This document shows, piece after piece, positions 46,551 to 58,434 of a DNA stretch of 64,000 nucleotides. The position numbers and the translations under genes are program-made. The stretch is taken from positions 33,346,618 to 33,410,617 of the forward strand of contig JACMZG010001911.1 of assembly GCA_018340805.1 (NCBI GenBank), read 5' to 3'. The stretch is from Microvelia longipes (taxonomy: Eukaryota; Arthropoda; Insecta; Hemiptera; Veliidae). The notes beneath the pieces are model-generated. The model was not told the DNA's origin. It saw only the letters and a program-made list of their open reading frames with translations, and made no database searches. Position 1 is the first letter of the stretch; the number at the start of each line of letters is the position of its first letter.

Positions 46551-46815
46551 CAAATGCATTTATTTGCATAACCTGAAAATTGCAGGCGTTTTTATTTATT
46601 GCTGAACTAGTTATGACCCTACAGACATCGTCAAATCATAATTTTCATGAGGTTTTTATACTTAAATAGAAAACTACACACTAATTGGAGTATATTACAT
46701 AATTATATAATAGTCATAAAATATAAAATAAAAAATTAATAAAATATAAAAATCATTGTTAAATATAAAATGAGCATTTATTATTTAAACGAAAAAATCA
46801 AATAATGATTATAAG
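46551..46815. other. hAT 3' non-coding region
   Basis: AT-rich DNA between the terminal repeat and the hairpin. No coding signal. Confidence 0.5.
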
Positions 46816-47100
46816 CCAAGAGCCCAGGGATGTTTTGTTAATAAAAAATGTAATGGCTGGAACCGGTCTCAATTTTTCGTAAATACCTTCCTGAACAAGG
46901 ATCTGCAATTCTGCCGACTCGTATCGGATGGGTGTCCTAGGCAGAACGCACTTTAGGGGTCAAAGGTTCTGCCTGGGACACCCATCCGATACGAGTCGGC
47001 AGAATTGCAGATCCTTGTTCAGGAAGGTATTTACGAAAAATTGAGACCGGTTCCAGCCATTACACTTTTTATTAACAAAACACCCCTGGGCTCTTGGCCT
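46816..47100. repeat. long near-perfect hairpin
   Basis: The left arm 46816-46947 and right arm 46966-47100 are reverse complements with only a few mismatches, separated by an 18-bp loop (46948-46965). Arm landmarks are CCAAGAGCCCAGGG, GGCTGGAACCGGTCTC, CCTTCCTGAACAAGGATC and GACTCGTATCGGATGGGTGTC. The arms are richer in GC than the surroundings. It lies between the hAT coding end and its terminal repeat. It could be a foldback/MITE insertion. Confidence 0.95.
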
Positions 47101-47161
47101 ATTATAGTAAACAAAAAAAAAAAAAATAAATAAAAAAAATAAATATGTATTATATCAATGA

Positions 47162-48731
47162 CTATTTGTTGCTGTTGGTTTCCACTAATAAGTCAAGTCG
47201 TCGTTCCAAAGATTTTGTCAAGGCAACCCTCATATTTTGATCCAATTCAATTACGAAATTTATTTTTTATCGAGCTCATAACTGAAAATCCAGTTTCCGC
47301 TAAATATGTAGTTGGAAATGGAAGCGATACTTTCAATGCTTTTTCACTTAGTGAAGGATAATCAGCCATCATGGTAATCCAAAATTTAGAGCAACTTTTG
47401 AATTGATTAAATTGTAACTCTAGTGCTTTATCGCAAGACAATTCAAGCAGCTTTTCTTCATCAGCCGGTGGCAGGTTGTTTTGACTATTTAAAAATGGAT
47501 TGGTTATCCACATATTTCCTGTTCGGATATCAGAGGAAGGAGGAAAATAAATTATAAACTTCTCTTTTAATTTAGTTAAATGATTTATAATTAGTAGAGT
47601 CAGTTGTTTTAACTCCTCATTTCCAAGTAAATTTTCTTCAGTAACTTGAGTGAAACAAGGAAACATATCTGTTTCACGTCTTTCAACTCTTGAAATCCAA
47701 AGATCTATTTTCTTAATAAAAGCCTCTATTTTGTTCCAACAAATAAAAAGGTTCGTTTCTGTTCCCTGCATGGATAGATTTAATTCATTAACTAATGAAA
47801 AAATATCAGCCAAATAACTAACACGGGATATCCATAAGTTATCATTAAAATAATTAGCTAATGAAGATTTAGAGTCGTTCAGAAAAATGTCTATTTCTAA
47901 TCTTAAATCAAATATTCTTTTTAATACTTTGCCTCTCGATAACCAGCGTATATGAGAGTGTAAAAGTAATGCGTCATATTCAGCACCCATTTCTTCACAA
48001 AGAAGAGCAAAAATACGAGTATTTAAACCACTTTTTCTTATATAATTAACAATTTTGACACATTGATGTAATACTTCATTTAAATCCGAGCCCATGTCTT
48101 TGGATGCTAATTGCTTGCGGTGGAGAAAGCAGTGGGCGGAAATGAAATCTTTATGAGCAATCTGTTTAACCCTAGTAACTAGTCCTTTGTGGATGCCAAT
48201 CATGGCAGCTGCTCCGTCCGTACAAACTGCAATACATTGACTCCATTGTATTTTCTTTGTCTCAAAATAAGAACAAAGTTTAGAGAAAACCTCATTGGAC
48301 GTGGTTGATAATAAATTTAATGAACACAAATATTCTTCTTCGATATTTTTGGTGTCGAATTCGATGAACCGGACATAGACTAATAAAATGGATGCATTTG
48401 ATACGTCCGTGGATTCATCAAGCTGAAGGGCAAAATATTTCGAGCTCAAAATTTTTAGAACTAATTGTTCTTCAAGGTCTTCAGATAAGCAATTAATGCG
48501 TCGACTAATTGTATTGTTGGACATAGGAATATTATTGACTTTAATACTGTATTCTTTCCCAAAAAGTTCAGCACAAATATCTTTCATACAAGGTTTTATT
48601 AGCGTTTCTCCTATAGTGTGAGCTTTCTTAGTTTTAGCTATGTATAAAGCCGCAATGTACGAACATTTCAAATAAACTTTATCCGTAGAAACAAATTTAG
48701 TCAAATTAGCTCGACTTAGGCCCGTATTCAA
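47162..48731 (-). pseudogene. hAT-family transposase, copy 2
   Basis: A 494-codon open stretch on the minus strand. It has LDESTDVSN (Asp at residue 105), CTDGAAAMIG (Asp at 172), CFLHRKQLASK, HSHIRWLSRGKVL and, near the end, PFPTTYLAETGFSVMSSIK, which marks the hAT dimerisation region. These are the signatures of the ZBED5/FAM200-like hAT transposases. There is no ATG at the 5' end of the open stretch, and the N-terminal BED zinc finger is missing. A one-base break at about 47247 cuts off the last ~28 codons, which continue in another frame (NMRVALTKSLERRLDLLVE) to a stop at 47162. Confidence 0.9.
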
Positions 48732-48736
48732 AGACG

Positions 48737-48914
48737 TTTTCCTAACATTTTCCTAACATTCTCCTAACTTTTTCCTAACATTTTCCTAACATTCTCCTAA
48801 CATTTTCCTAACACCTAACTTTTTCCTAACATTTTCATAACTTTTCCTAACATTCTCCTAACATTTTCCTAACATTCTCCTAACATTTTCCTAACTCCTA
48901 ATATTCTCCTAACA
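48737..48914. repeat. 11-bp tandem repeat, copy 2
   Basis: Same CCTAACATTTT / CCTAACATTCT array as 46228-46404. It lies directly upstream of the hAT open stretch, after CCCGTATTCAAAGACG. Confidence 0.9.
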
Positions 48915-48998
48915 CTCACCTTAGGTTTAGGTAAGGGAAATGTTTTAAAAGTCACGAAATTTAAATGATCGTTACCGTGTTTTAAATGTCATTTAGAG

Positions 48999-49185
48999 GC
49001 TTCGCATGATTTGTTTTTTAGTAAGAACCTAAGGTAGTTAACTCAAAAAGTGATACCATTGTAATAACGTAATATATCGCAAATATCAATGTTATTAACT
49101 TATTACCTGGATTTACGACACACTTTGTCGTATTAATAACTATCTACATAAAAATACATAATATAAGTTACTATTAATCCACTTA
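48999..49185. other. no gene recognised
   Basis: Short AT-rich stretch up to the second gap. Confidence 0.5.
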
Positions 49186-50185
49186 NNNNNNNNNNNNNNN
49201 NNNNNNNNNNNNNNNNNNNNNNNNNNNNNNNNNNNNNNNNNNNNNNNNNNNNNNNNNNNNNNNNNNNNNNNNNNNNNNNNNNNNNNNNNNNNNNNNNNNN
49301 NNNNNNNNNNNNNNNNNNNNNNNNNNNNNNNNNNNNNNNNNNNNNNNNNNNNNNNNNNNNNNNNNNNNNNNNNNNNNNNNNNNNNNNNNNNNNNNNNNNN
49401 NNNNNNNNNNNNNNNNNNNNNNNNNNNNNNNNNNNNNNNNNNNNNNNNNNNNNNNNNNNNNNNNNNNNNNNNNNNNNNNNNNNNNNNNNNNNNNNNNNNN
49501 NNNNNNNNNNNNNNNNNNNNNNNNNNNNNNNNNNNNNNNNNNNNNNNNNNNNNNNNNNNNNNNNNNNNNNNNNNNNNNNNNNNNNNNNNNNNNNNNNNNN
49601 NNNNNNNNNNNNNNNNNNNNNNNNNNNNNNNNNNNNNNNNNNNNNNNNNNNNNNNNNNNNNNNNNNNNNNNNNNNNNNNNNNNNNNNNNNNNNNNNNNNN
49701 NNNNNNNNNNNNNNNNNNNNNNNNNNNNNNNNNNNNNNNNNNNNNNNNNNNNNNNNNNNNNNNNNNNNNNNNNNNNNNNNNNNNNNNNNNNNNNNNNNNN
49801 NNNNNNNNNNNNNNNNNNNNNNNNNNNNNNNNNNNNNNNNNNNNNNNNNNNNNNNNNNNNNNNNNNNNNNNNNNNNNNNNNNNNNNNNNNNNNNNNNNNN
49901 NNNNNNNNNNNNNNNNNNNNNNNNNNNNNNNNNNNNNNNNNNNNNNNNNNNNNNNNNNNNNNNNNNNNNNNNNNNNNNNNNNNNNNNNNNNNNNNNNNNN
50001 NNNNNNNNNNNNNNNNNNNNNNNNNNNNNNNNNNNNNNNNNNNNNNNNNNNNNNNNNNNNNNNNNNNNNNNNNNNNNNNNNNNNNNNNNNNNNNNNNNNN
50101 NNNNNNNNNNNNNNNNNNNNNNNNNNNNNNNNNNNNNNNNNNNNNNNNNNNNNNNNNNNNNNNNNNNNNNNNNNNNNNNNNNNNN
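49186..50185. other. assembly gap (1000 N)
   Basis: Exactly 1000 N. Any open frame through it is an artefact. Confidence 0.99.
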
Positions 50186-51038
50186 AAGAATAAACAAGGC
50201 CGTGAGAGACAATCTTGTCCGGAGACTTCCACGTCTATACTCATCATGAAGAACACTGTCATGCTCTGGAAAAAGACAAGACACGGTGAAAAAAATTTTA
50301 TATGTAAAAAAAATAGTAATACTCTGGGGTCATTTTGTGGTGTGATTAGAGTGATAAGTATAAACCATAACCTAAATAAATTTGTTTCATTACCCTAGTG
50401 CTGAATCGAGGACTGGCAAAAAAACCGGATAGAACCTGTTCGATTGGGGGATTAAATTACATGTGTCATGATGCAGTCAGTTCAAAACAAAAAATTTTCA
50501 ACAAACATTTGAAGAACGATTCTCTAAAATATTTTCATTTGACCTGCCCAATCCCAGGAAACCTTCAACCAACTGTGGCTTTTGATAAGCCACCTTTTGA
50601 GTCCCTTTCGGAAAAAGCTGACCTCAATCACTGACCTCATATATTATATGACATATAAAATACTCAGTTCCAACGCGGCAGCTCTCAAAATATTCACTCT
50701 ACAATAATGTTGACATTCTCCTAAAATTACTATAATATACAAAAGAAACACTAAATTACCAGAGAAATCATGTAGTTGAATTCGGAAAGGGAAATAAAAA
50801 ATGTTTTAAAATAAGAAAAATTGTTTAGTATACATACAATACACATGAAATGGTAATTCTTTAGAAGATTTTTTTTATTACTCTCCAAGTTTATTTACTG
50901 GATATGTTTCTAATTTAAACTACTTGTTGTTTAAATATTTTATTTGGTAACTGGATCTTAAACTTTCTCTTCCATTTTAATAAGAGAACGCATTTCAATC
51001 AACAAAAACTAGCATGTCACGAACAGATATCGTACACG
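50186..51038. other. no gene recognised
   Basis: The frame at 50398-50634 (78 codons, starting TTG or GTG-like rather than a good ATG context) includes NYMCHDAVSSKQKIFNKHLK and matches no family I know. The rest is AT-rich. Confidence 0.4.
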
Positions 51039-51190
51039 ATTATTCGTAACGTAGCATATTCGTAACGTAGCATTATTCGTAACGATCTCATATTCGTAAA
51101 CGTAGCCATTATTTGTAACGTAGCATTATTCGTAACGTGCATTATTCAACGTAGCACGTGCGAGCATTATTCGTAACGTAGCATTATCAT
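51039..51190. repeat. 17-bp tandem repeat, degenerate
   Basis: About eight units of ATTATTCGTAACGTAGC, with many single-base insertions and losses (CGTAAACGTAGCC, TTTGTAACGTAGC, CGTAACGTGC). Confidence 0.85.
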
Positions 51191-52014
51191 AAATTAAATA
51201 TGAGCTGTAATCGACCCTAAATACAGTGAAATTATACAAATCCTATTCCTTTGTGTTTGAAATGAGGAAGCTTCATTATATATTTAACTCCTTTTTTAAG
51301 AAGAAAAAGAAAGGGTGTATATACCCGTTTAAAAAAAAACTAAAAATAAATATTTGCAATACACAAATAAACGTATACGTTAAATTATAAATTAATAAAA
51401 CAGAATAAAATATCATGTCGATTTTACATCATATTTATAAAATGTATTTTTGGAGTCAATTTGTATAAATTTTAACAAAACAGAGAAGAGCTAGCAAGCC
51501 ACGTGTTGAAAATAATCGCTGATTTTACCGGGGTTCTCCTTTTGTGATATTTTTATCTCAAATTATCCCTTGGATCTGACCAGATGTTTCAAATATCCTA
51601 AAATAAAAAAAAAACATAATTTTATTTTTTATATCATTTTTAAATAATAAATTTTGTTTCTATGTTTTTAAAAATGCACATGTTAGCATTGTTTGAATGG
51701 ATTACTCTTTTTCATTTATTTTTTTTTTACTTTTGTATCTTTTTATTTACTTGTGTATTTTTAGTATTTTTCTCAGATAATAATTAAAGCACTAAATTAA
51801 TTTTGTATACTTCTTGACCTACTCACAAAAGTAATAAATGCTAACACATAAAAGTAAAAATAGTATATTACATAACCGTATAAATGTTTAATTCATAAAA
51901 ATACAAAATACATTAATAGTATGAAAAGCTTAATACATAAAAATATAAATAATATTACACAATATATTTAAATGTTTAAAGAATATTACATAATAATGTA
52001 TATTAATTATGAGT
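51191..52014. other. AT-rich DNA, no gene recognised
   Basis: Featureless apart from repeated ACATAAAAATA-type phrases at 51840-52000. Confidence 0.5.
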
Positions 52015-52260
52015 AAAAGCTTCAACAAAATTTTGCCTGTTTAGAGCCTTGCGGCCAATCAGGATATCCCTTGGGAACCACCTTAGGCGGTAGAGGCAAC
52101 GGTTATCAACAAAGTGTAAATTTAAAATTGGTGCTAATTTATTTGAACAATAATCTTTATAAACCGAGAGAGTAACCAGAAATTCGAACCCCAGCCCCAC
52201 TTGTCAAAGGTCGTAATATAATACTGACGCCTTCACGACTTCGACCACGGAGGCGGCTAC
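52015..52260 (-). mobile_element. tRNA-derived SINE (family 2), copy a
   Basis: On the minus strand from 52260: GCCTCCGTGGTCGAAGTCG (box A region), about 45 nt, then GGGGTTCGAATTTC (box B). It then runs to AACCGTTGCCTCTACCGCC and AAGGTGGTTCCC. The order matches 52404-52600. It is not a tRNA because no cloverleaf can be drawn. The frame 52003-52200 is spurious. Confidence 0.75.
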
Positions 52261-52403
52261 TATCTTTAAAACATTAACTTTTTAAATTTAAAATAATTAA
52301 ATATAATTATTATAAGAATAGGAACAACAATCAATTTTAATTGAACGACATGTAAACGTTTTGTAGTACATATATATGTATGTATTGTGAATAATTACAT
52401 AAT

Positions 52404-52600
52404 ATCGGCGACTTCGTGGTCGAGGTGGTTAGAGCGTTATATTTAACTAATCTATGACATTATGGAGGTCTGGGTTCGAGCCAGTTAAGCTCTCAGATAT
52501 TGGATTTTGTCAAAATACATTTGCCGAGACTTTAGATATATACTTTGAATGTAACGGTTGCTACAACCACCTGAGGTTAGTGGGGTTCTTTTAGGCTCCA
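52404..52600 (+). mobile_element. tRNA-derived SINE (family 2), copy b
   Basis: GCGACTTCGTGGTCGAGGTGG with GTTAGAGCG (box A), then GGGTTCGAGCCAG (box B), TAAGCTCTCAGAT, and AACGGTTGCTACAACCACC with TTAGTGGGGTTC. These are the same landmarks as copy a in opposite orientation. Confidence 0.75.
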
Positions 52601-52765
52601 TGAGGGCCATAACATTTCCTTACCTAAAGAAACCTAAGATTTACCTTAAAGGCTCCTTAAGGGGTGGGAACCTACCTTAGGGGCTCCTTTAGGAAAATGT
52701 TAGGTTTAGGTAAGAAAATTAGGAAAATGTCTTGTGTCTTGTGTTAGGAAAAACGGGGCCCAAAG
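52601..52765. repeat. TTAGG/CCTAA-rich repeat block
   Basis: Text such as CTTACCTAAAGAAACCTAAG, GGAAAATGTTAGGTTTAGG and GGAAAAACGGGGCCC. The same vocabulary, in the opposite sense, occurs next to the hAT copies (CCCGTATTCAAAGACG then CCTAAC arrays) and at 58435-58550, so it is a dispersed family. Confidence 0.6.
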
Positions 52766-53018
52766 AACTAAAATTTGAGGGACATCGTAAAATAGCTAGT
52801 AATAATTGATATGCCTTAAATCTGTTGTTTTGTTTAGATGATACAGTGAATGGCTCTCAGTTAGTTCTTAGGAGTGGAGAGATCACAACTGGTGCATACC
52901 TGTGCATAGCTAGATGATTCCCACCAGCTGTCAGCAAGAGAAGTCTACCTTAGAATTAACTAATAGTATGCTTAATTTATTATCTTGTAAAGAATACCAT
53001 TCTTTACAAGATGAACTA

Positions 53019-53252
53019 TAGCCGCGGTCGTATAGTACTGGACTTCGCACCGCAGGTCGGGTTCACACCCGGCTATGCTCTCGATTTTATGAATAGAAAT
53101 TGTTGTAAACAGATTTCGCAACTTTAGCTTAACTTTGAGCAAGTAGATGTGTTCCCCGCTGGGAAATACTCTAAAGGGCCGAAAGGCCTAAATCGGGTAT
53201 TATTATATTATTATTTATTATATTATATTATTATTACTATTATTATATTATA
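53019..53252 (+). mobile_element. tRNA-derived SINE with (TTA)n tail
   Basis: TAGCCGCGGTCGTATAGTAC (box A-like), GGTCGGGTTCACACCCGGCTA (box B with a closing stem), then GTGTTCCCCGCTGGGAAA, GGGCCGAAAGGCC and a TTA/TAT tail (53202-53252). The spacing is too short for a full tRNA. The GTGTTCCCCGC phrase recurs at 57830. Confidence 0.75.
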
Positions 53253-53279
53253 AGAAATATGTAAAAATAAAGGTAGGTG

Positions 53280-53700
53280 GTTCTGATCATAAAGGAGCGC
53301 ACAATTATCCTGTTGGCTAAATAAAACTATTCTCTAAATTGCAGTGCGCTCCATTATTAGCTTTGTTAATGCCCGATGGTTTCTTGGTTAGTTTAATTAA
53401 AGGTTTTAGCGCATATTTCTTTGAAAAAATAAGAAAAATGAGTTACGATAGTCTTGATAATAGAGTAACTGCTCAAATTATAAAGCATAAATCGGAACCT
53501 TAAGCAAGAATGATTGTTAAGCACGGAAACAGCATACCAAAGAAAATTCGCCCGACAGCGGACCACCTCACCAGTATTTTATAAATCAGTTATAAAAAAT
53601 TACGATTAAAACGGCGTCCTTATCGAGATTGAACCCAGGTACCCGTGCTTGAGAGAAATATCTCTCCGGACCAATATTGGGCTATAAAAACTATCTCAAC
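53280..53700 (-). repeat. SINE-like dispersed repeat with tRNA-like end
   Basis: ATTATCCTGTTGGCTAAATAAAACTATTC, core GCGCATATTTCTTTGAAAA at 53410, AAATGAGTTACGATAG, TTAAGCAAGAATG and GCCCGACAGCGGACCACC. On the minus strand a tRNA-like end at 53620-53690 has box B CTGGGTTCAATCTCG. It is colinear with 23700-24310 read in the same sense. Confidence 0.7.
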
Positions 53701-54974
<1,274 letters not shown>

Positions 54975-55639
54975 AGAAAATTTTGTTACTTGATACTTTG
55001 TGGGATAACAACTTTTGAAAGCTTTTGGAGTCTAAATAAAATAAGAAACTTGACATTGAAAGTATACTATAACCTCACAGTAATGATTAGCAGAAAGTTC
55101 AAAATGCATTAAATGTCTATTTGGGTAAAAATTAATATTTATATACTGATGATAAACATAAGACGGATAGCAGGCGATGTAAATTATCGATAGAGATACA
55201 TACTAGATGAGGCATAGCCAATCTCAATACGTTAAGACTCCTGAAACATCATTTTGTGGCTTTTAGGGCTCTGTGTAACCTCATTAAAAACTTCTTCTAA
55301 AGTGAGTTAAGGTTATAATAAATCAATTTTGTCGGCTTCCTGCACAGTTTTGTTTTGATTTGAATTTTAACGTTCAACTATGTAAGTTCTGTAATTTTGT
55401 ACTGATTTTTATTAATTTATATGAAAAAATTGTCAGTTACTTTTCGATGTTTCATAATGTAACCAATAGGCCACTCTATTATATATTCTTTGCAATTATA
55501 CAAATTATTAACAGAAAGATATTTTTGTTTGACATTGATCATGGACATGAATTGAAAAGATTTACCAAAATTAACATATATATAGAAGAGACTCGTAATA
55601 TTACATTAAAAATGGTTTCTGGCACTAACTGAACTTACT
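54975..55639. other. no recognised gene; one AT-rich open frame
   Basis: The 90-codon frame at 55360-55632 is rich in Ile, Phe, Asn and Tyr. It starts at TTG and shows no motif I can name. It may be chance in AT-rich DNA. A GC-rich hairpin follows its stop at 55640. Confidence 0.3.
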
Positions 55640-55666
55640 CAAAGCCCCCCTGGCTAGGGGGCTTTG
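55640..55666. repeat. GC-rich perfect stem-loop
   Basis: CAAAGCCCCC, loop CTGGCTA, then GGGGGCTTTG: ten perfect base pairs in an AT-rich setting. No T run follows, and the window is eukaryotic, so I do not call it a terminator. Confidence 0.85.
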
Positions 55667-55823
55667 ATAAATATATATAAGTTAAATTAAAAAGAAACCA
55701 ACTCTTTAACTCTCTTTCCGTCAGGCACTAATATTTTCAAAAAAAAGTATAAGTAATTAATTTTGAGATTTTTATTAAACGAAGAATCAGCTACCGTCGA
55801 TACTTGCTGTTAGATATGATATC

Positions 55824-55861
55824 CCTGGACCGGTTTTTGGCATAACGTCATCATCAGCAGG
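55824..55861 (-). ncRNA. Penelope-type hammerhead-like motif
   Basis: On the minus strand: stem I strand CCTG (55858-55861), core CTGATGA (55851-55857), an imperfect stem II TGAC/GCCA, AAAA in place of GAAA, self-complementary ACCGGT stem III, cleavage triplet GTC (55828-55830), and the pairing stem I strand CAGG (55824-55827). The core G-to-A change would be expected to impair activity. No Penelope coding remnant is seen nearby. Confidence 0.45.
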
Positions 55862-56749
55862 CGGCAACACTCGACCTCTAAACAATAAAGTTATATCAGA
55901 AATTAACGTTCTAGTCCCAAATGACACGACAAGCCCTCTGAAAAAGGACTCTTTTATACTTTGTATTTTACTTTTTTATTTTTAATCACATTAGACACAC
56001 ACACTGGATAGACAAGTCGAAATAGAACATTTTAATTAACACATCAGACAAATCTTCTATCTCTGTAAATGTTTCAAGAACGTTGGAAAACTAAGTTTTA
56101 ACTATCTTCTCTACCTGCTTCTAAAGTTAAGATAGATTAAGCATTGTTACAACCACTCTTTCTACTTAATACTGTCGCCTAATAAATCCTGCTTTAAAAA
56201 ATCATAATACCTCTAGCTTTTTCTAGAAGTTTAAATGATTATATCAATAATCCGCTATAACAAATGTTGTACTATACACATTTAGATTTTCTCATATGCT
56301 TAGAAATTATTTGTAAAAAACGAATTAATCTTTTTACACCTCAGGAAAACAGTATGTTCATTGGACATAGCAGATATTCTCGAATAACTATTTATTAACT
56401 TGATTATAGAATACTACTATTATAAGTAATAGCTAACTATTATAGTAACAAAGTCAATTAATGAGTTCAATTTCAAAGGGGGGGGTTTCGCAGCTTATTC
56501 ACCAATCGGACAGGTTAACTGCTTTAAATTGACCGATCGTGGATACCCAGATTAGAACCACACGGGGGAGTTTGAATCTCTATTTGCTCAAGTACAATTT
56601 TAATCCAGTCACTATAAAATTTAAGTCTTTAATCTAATTAATTACAGATGAAGTCCATAATGTTGCAGAGTTATTGGGGCTTATCTTGTAAAACTCCTGA
56701 TGTCTAGAAAAGTATATTTATCCTCGAGGTTCCGTACTGATTACAGTTT
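55862..56749. other. no gene recognised
   Basis: AT-rich DNA. A run of nine G lies at about 56478. Nothing else to report. Confidence 0.5.
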
Positions 56750-57080
56750 TCTAGAAATGTCTGACGTTAAAATATGCAACTTTCACACACGGTGTGTTAA
56801 TTTTATAGGTACCCGAGTGTAAGTCTCGTGAGCAAGCGAAGTCTGCAATTACAACTTTCCTGACTCTAAGAGCAGATTGGGTTGCAGTCTTGCCCACACT
56901 GATAAGGCTCCGATATTTCCGATTGTTCGCTAGGCTGTATCCCTCTCCATCTCTCTCACAAGCGTCCCCCCTAAATCTTAGTGCAGTATCAAGCCTCAGA
57001 TCATGCTTGTTTTGTAATATGAATCTGGACATAGCAACTCTTCGCCGCCTTGTCTCTAGCTTATACTACTTGTTAGTAAA
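56750..57080. other. GC-richer block of unknown nature
   Basis: Roughly half G+C by eye in a window near 30 percent, with many CpG. Both strands are open (56751-57032 minus, 56890-57084 plus), but neither product resembles a known protein. Phrases include CTGTATCCCTCTCCATCTC and AGCGTCCCCCC. It could be an exon, an old element end or a GC-rich unique segment. Confidence 0.4.
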
Positions 57081-57940
57081 CTAACCTGAAACCCAGCACT
57101 GCTACAGCAAATCAATAATATGCAATACGCAATGCAGTCAACAATAATTCAAACACATTCACTGAATATGAGAATATGAACTGGTAATAAGCCCGGATAA
57201 GCGATGATATTGTTTGATTTAATGTGGTACTATTGCGATCTGTTTGCAAAACATTTAGAACTGACTATACTAAACAATTTTTTAAAAAGTTAATTCTGTC
57301 ACAACTTTAATATACCTGTTTCCCTAAACTGAATTTAGTTGACCGGGCAAAAACGGCTTTAACAATTTACAAGAAAACTAATAGAAAAACTTTTTCCTTA
57401 AAAAAACTATTTATCTCAAACTAATGCTAGTGGCATAAATATCAACGTACTATTACAGCATCCGCTTCCTATAAAAGAATTATAGCAACAACAAATTTAC
57501 TTTTCCATTTAAAAGTTAAATTGAACAACAAAATATGAAGCAGAGTTAGACATAAATAATAATAAATACAAATGTTCTTAGCTAGGCACTACCTCCCCTT
57601 ACTCCATTATCTAACTGTAAAAACTAACCATTACTTTCATCATTTATACGAGAGATACCGCCCTCCGTTGCGAGTCGTTAGATGCGTAGTCTTAACACAT
57701 CTTGCACCACATAGCCTTCGTTCGGGCACCCAATTACGCTCTCACAGTTATAAAAAATTATTGTTTAGATAAATTAACGCCCACTTCGAATACACATTTA
57801 TGAGCCGTAAACGTTGCCTACACCACCCAGTGTTCCCCGCAGGGTTCTTAATCCTGATACCCGCCAAGCACTCAACGGGCATATGATACCGTAGAGAACT
57901 AAGATCGATACATTTTATCCGTTTTTATTTTTATTACACG
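57081..57940. other. no gene recognised
   Basis: A second GC-richer patch at 57655-57745 lies within a short frame (57572-57772) that I do not recognise. 57830-57845 repeats the SINE tail phrase GTGTTCCCCGC. Confidence 0.4.
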
Positions 57941-58260
57941 CGTGTTGTCCATGCTGGCGGATTTTCCTTTAGCAATGCATATTTTTCCGGGGCGCTTAAC
58001 AGCCAATTACATATTATAAACATATGGTACAATAATTTAGTGGAAGCACTCTACTCAATGACGGAAATATTATTTTAAAGCAAACTTGTTACAAAAATCA
58101 ACTGTGTGAGGGATGTCAAACCGGGTCCGAAAACCCGGTTTGCTGAGTCACGAAATTTCAACAAAATCGTAAGACTCAAGTTAAATGTTTGATCAAAAGA
58201 TGTAATGATTTAATTTTTGGTGGCGCTAAAAACAAATAATTCCGAGAGTCCGAATTGAAC
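57941..58260. repeat. degraded copy of the SINE-like dispersed family
   Basis: It reads TTGTCCATGCTGGCGGATTTTCC and ATTTTTCCGGGGCGC, then CAAACTTGTTACAAAAATCAAC and CCCGGTTTGCTGAGTCACG. These correspond to pieces of 34860-34900 and 37885-37975. Confidence 0.5.
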
Positions 58261-58434
58261 GAACACTTTACTATGACACACCACAACGCAGAAAAAAAAA
58301 ACAAAACCGAAAACCCCAAAGCGTTAAAGGGGAAAAATAAATTAAGGTCCCGTGCTTTGTTCTTGGTTTAACATCTATAAAACCCTGTATGCTACCCAAA
58401 CATATAATAACCAAATAAAAAACCAAAAACACTA

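Larger units (their letters stand above)
45249..48998. repeat. partial tandem duplication of the hAT locus
   Basis: 45249-46487 repeats 47755-48998 in direct orientation. It covers the middle of the transposase, the 11-bp array and the block ending GTCATTTAGAG. Copy 1 ends exactly where the hAT terminal repeat begins (46488). Copy 2 continues into GCTTCGCATG. Confidence 0.9.

Noticed and set aside
49133..50284. Open frames across the second N run
   Set aside because: Same artefact of N. The few real codons at the ends show no domain.
50398..50634. Small protein gene after the second gap
   Set aside because: No recognisable motif and no supporting context. Kept only as an unrecognised frame in the notes.
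53019..53080. tRNA gene
   Set aside because: The distance between the box-like elements is too short for a tRNA, and a SINE tail follows.
55640..55666. Histone-type or bacterial terminator stem-loop
   Set aside because: The sequence does not match the histone mRNA consensus, and no T run follows the stem.
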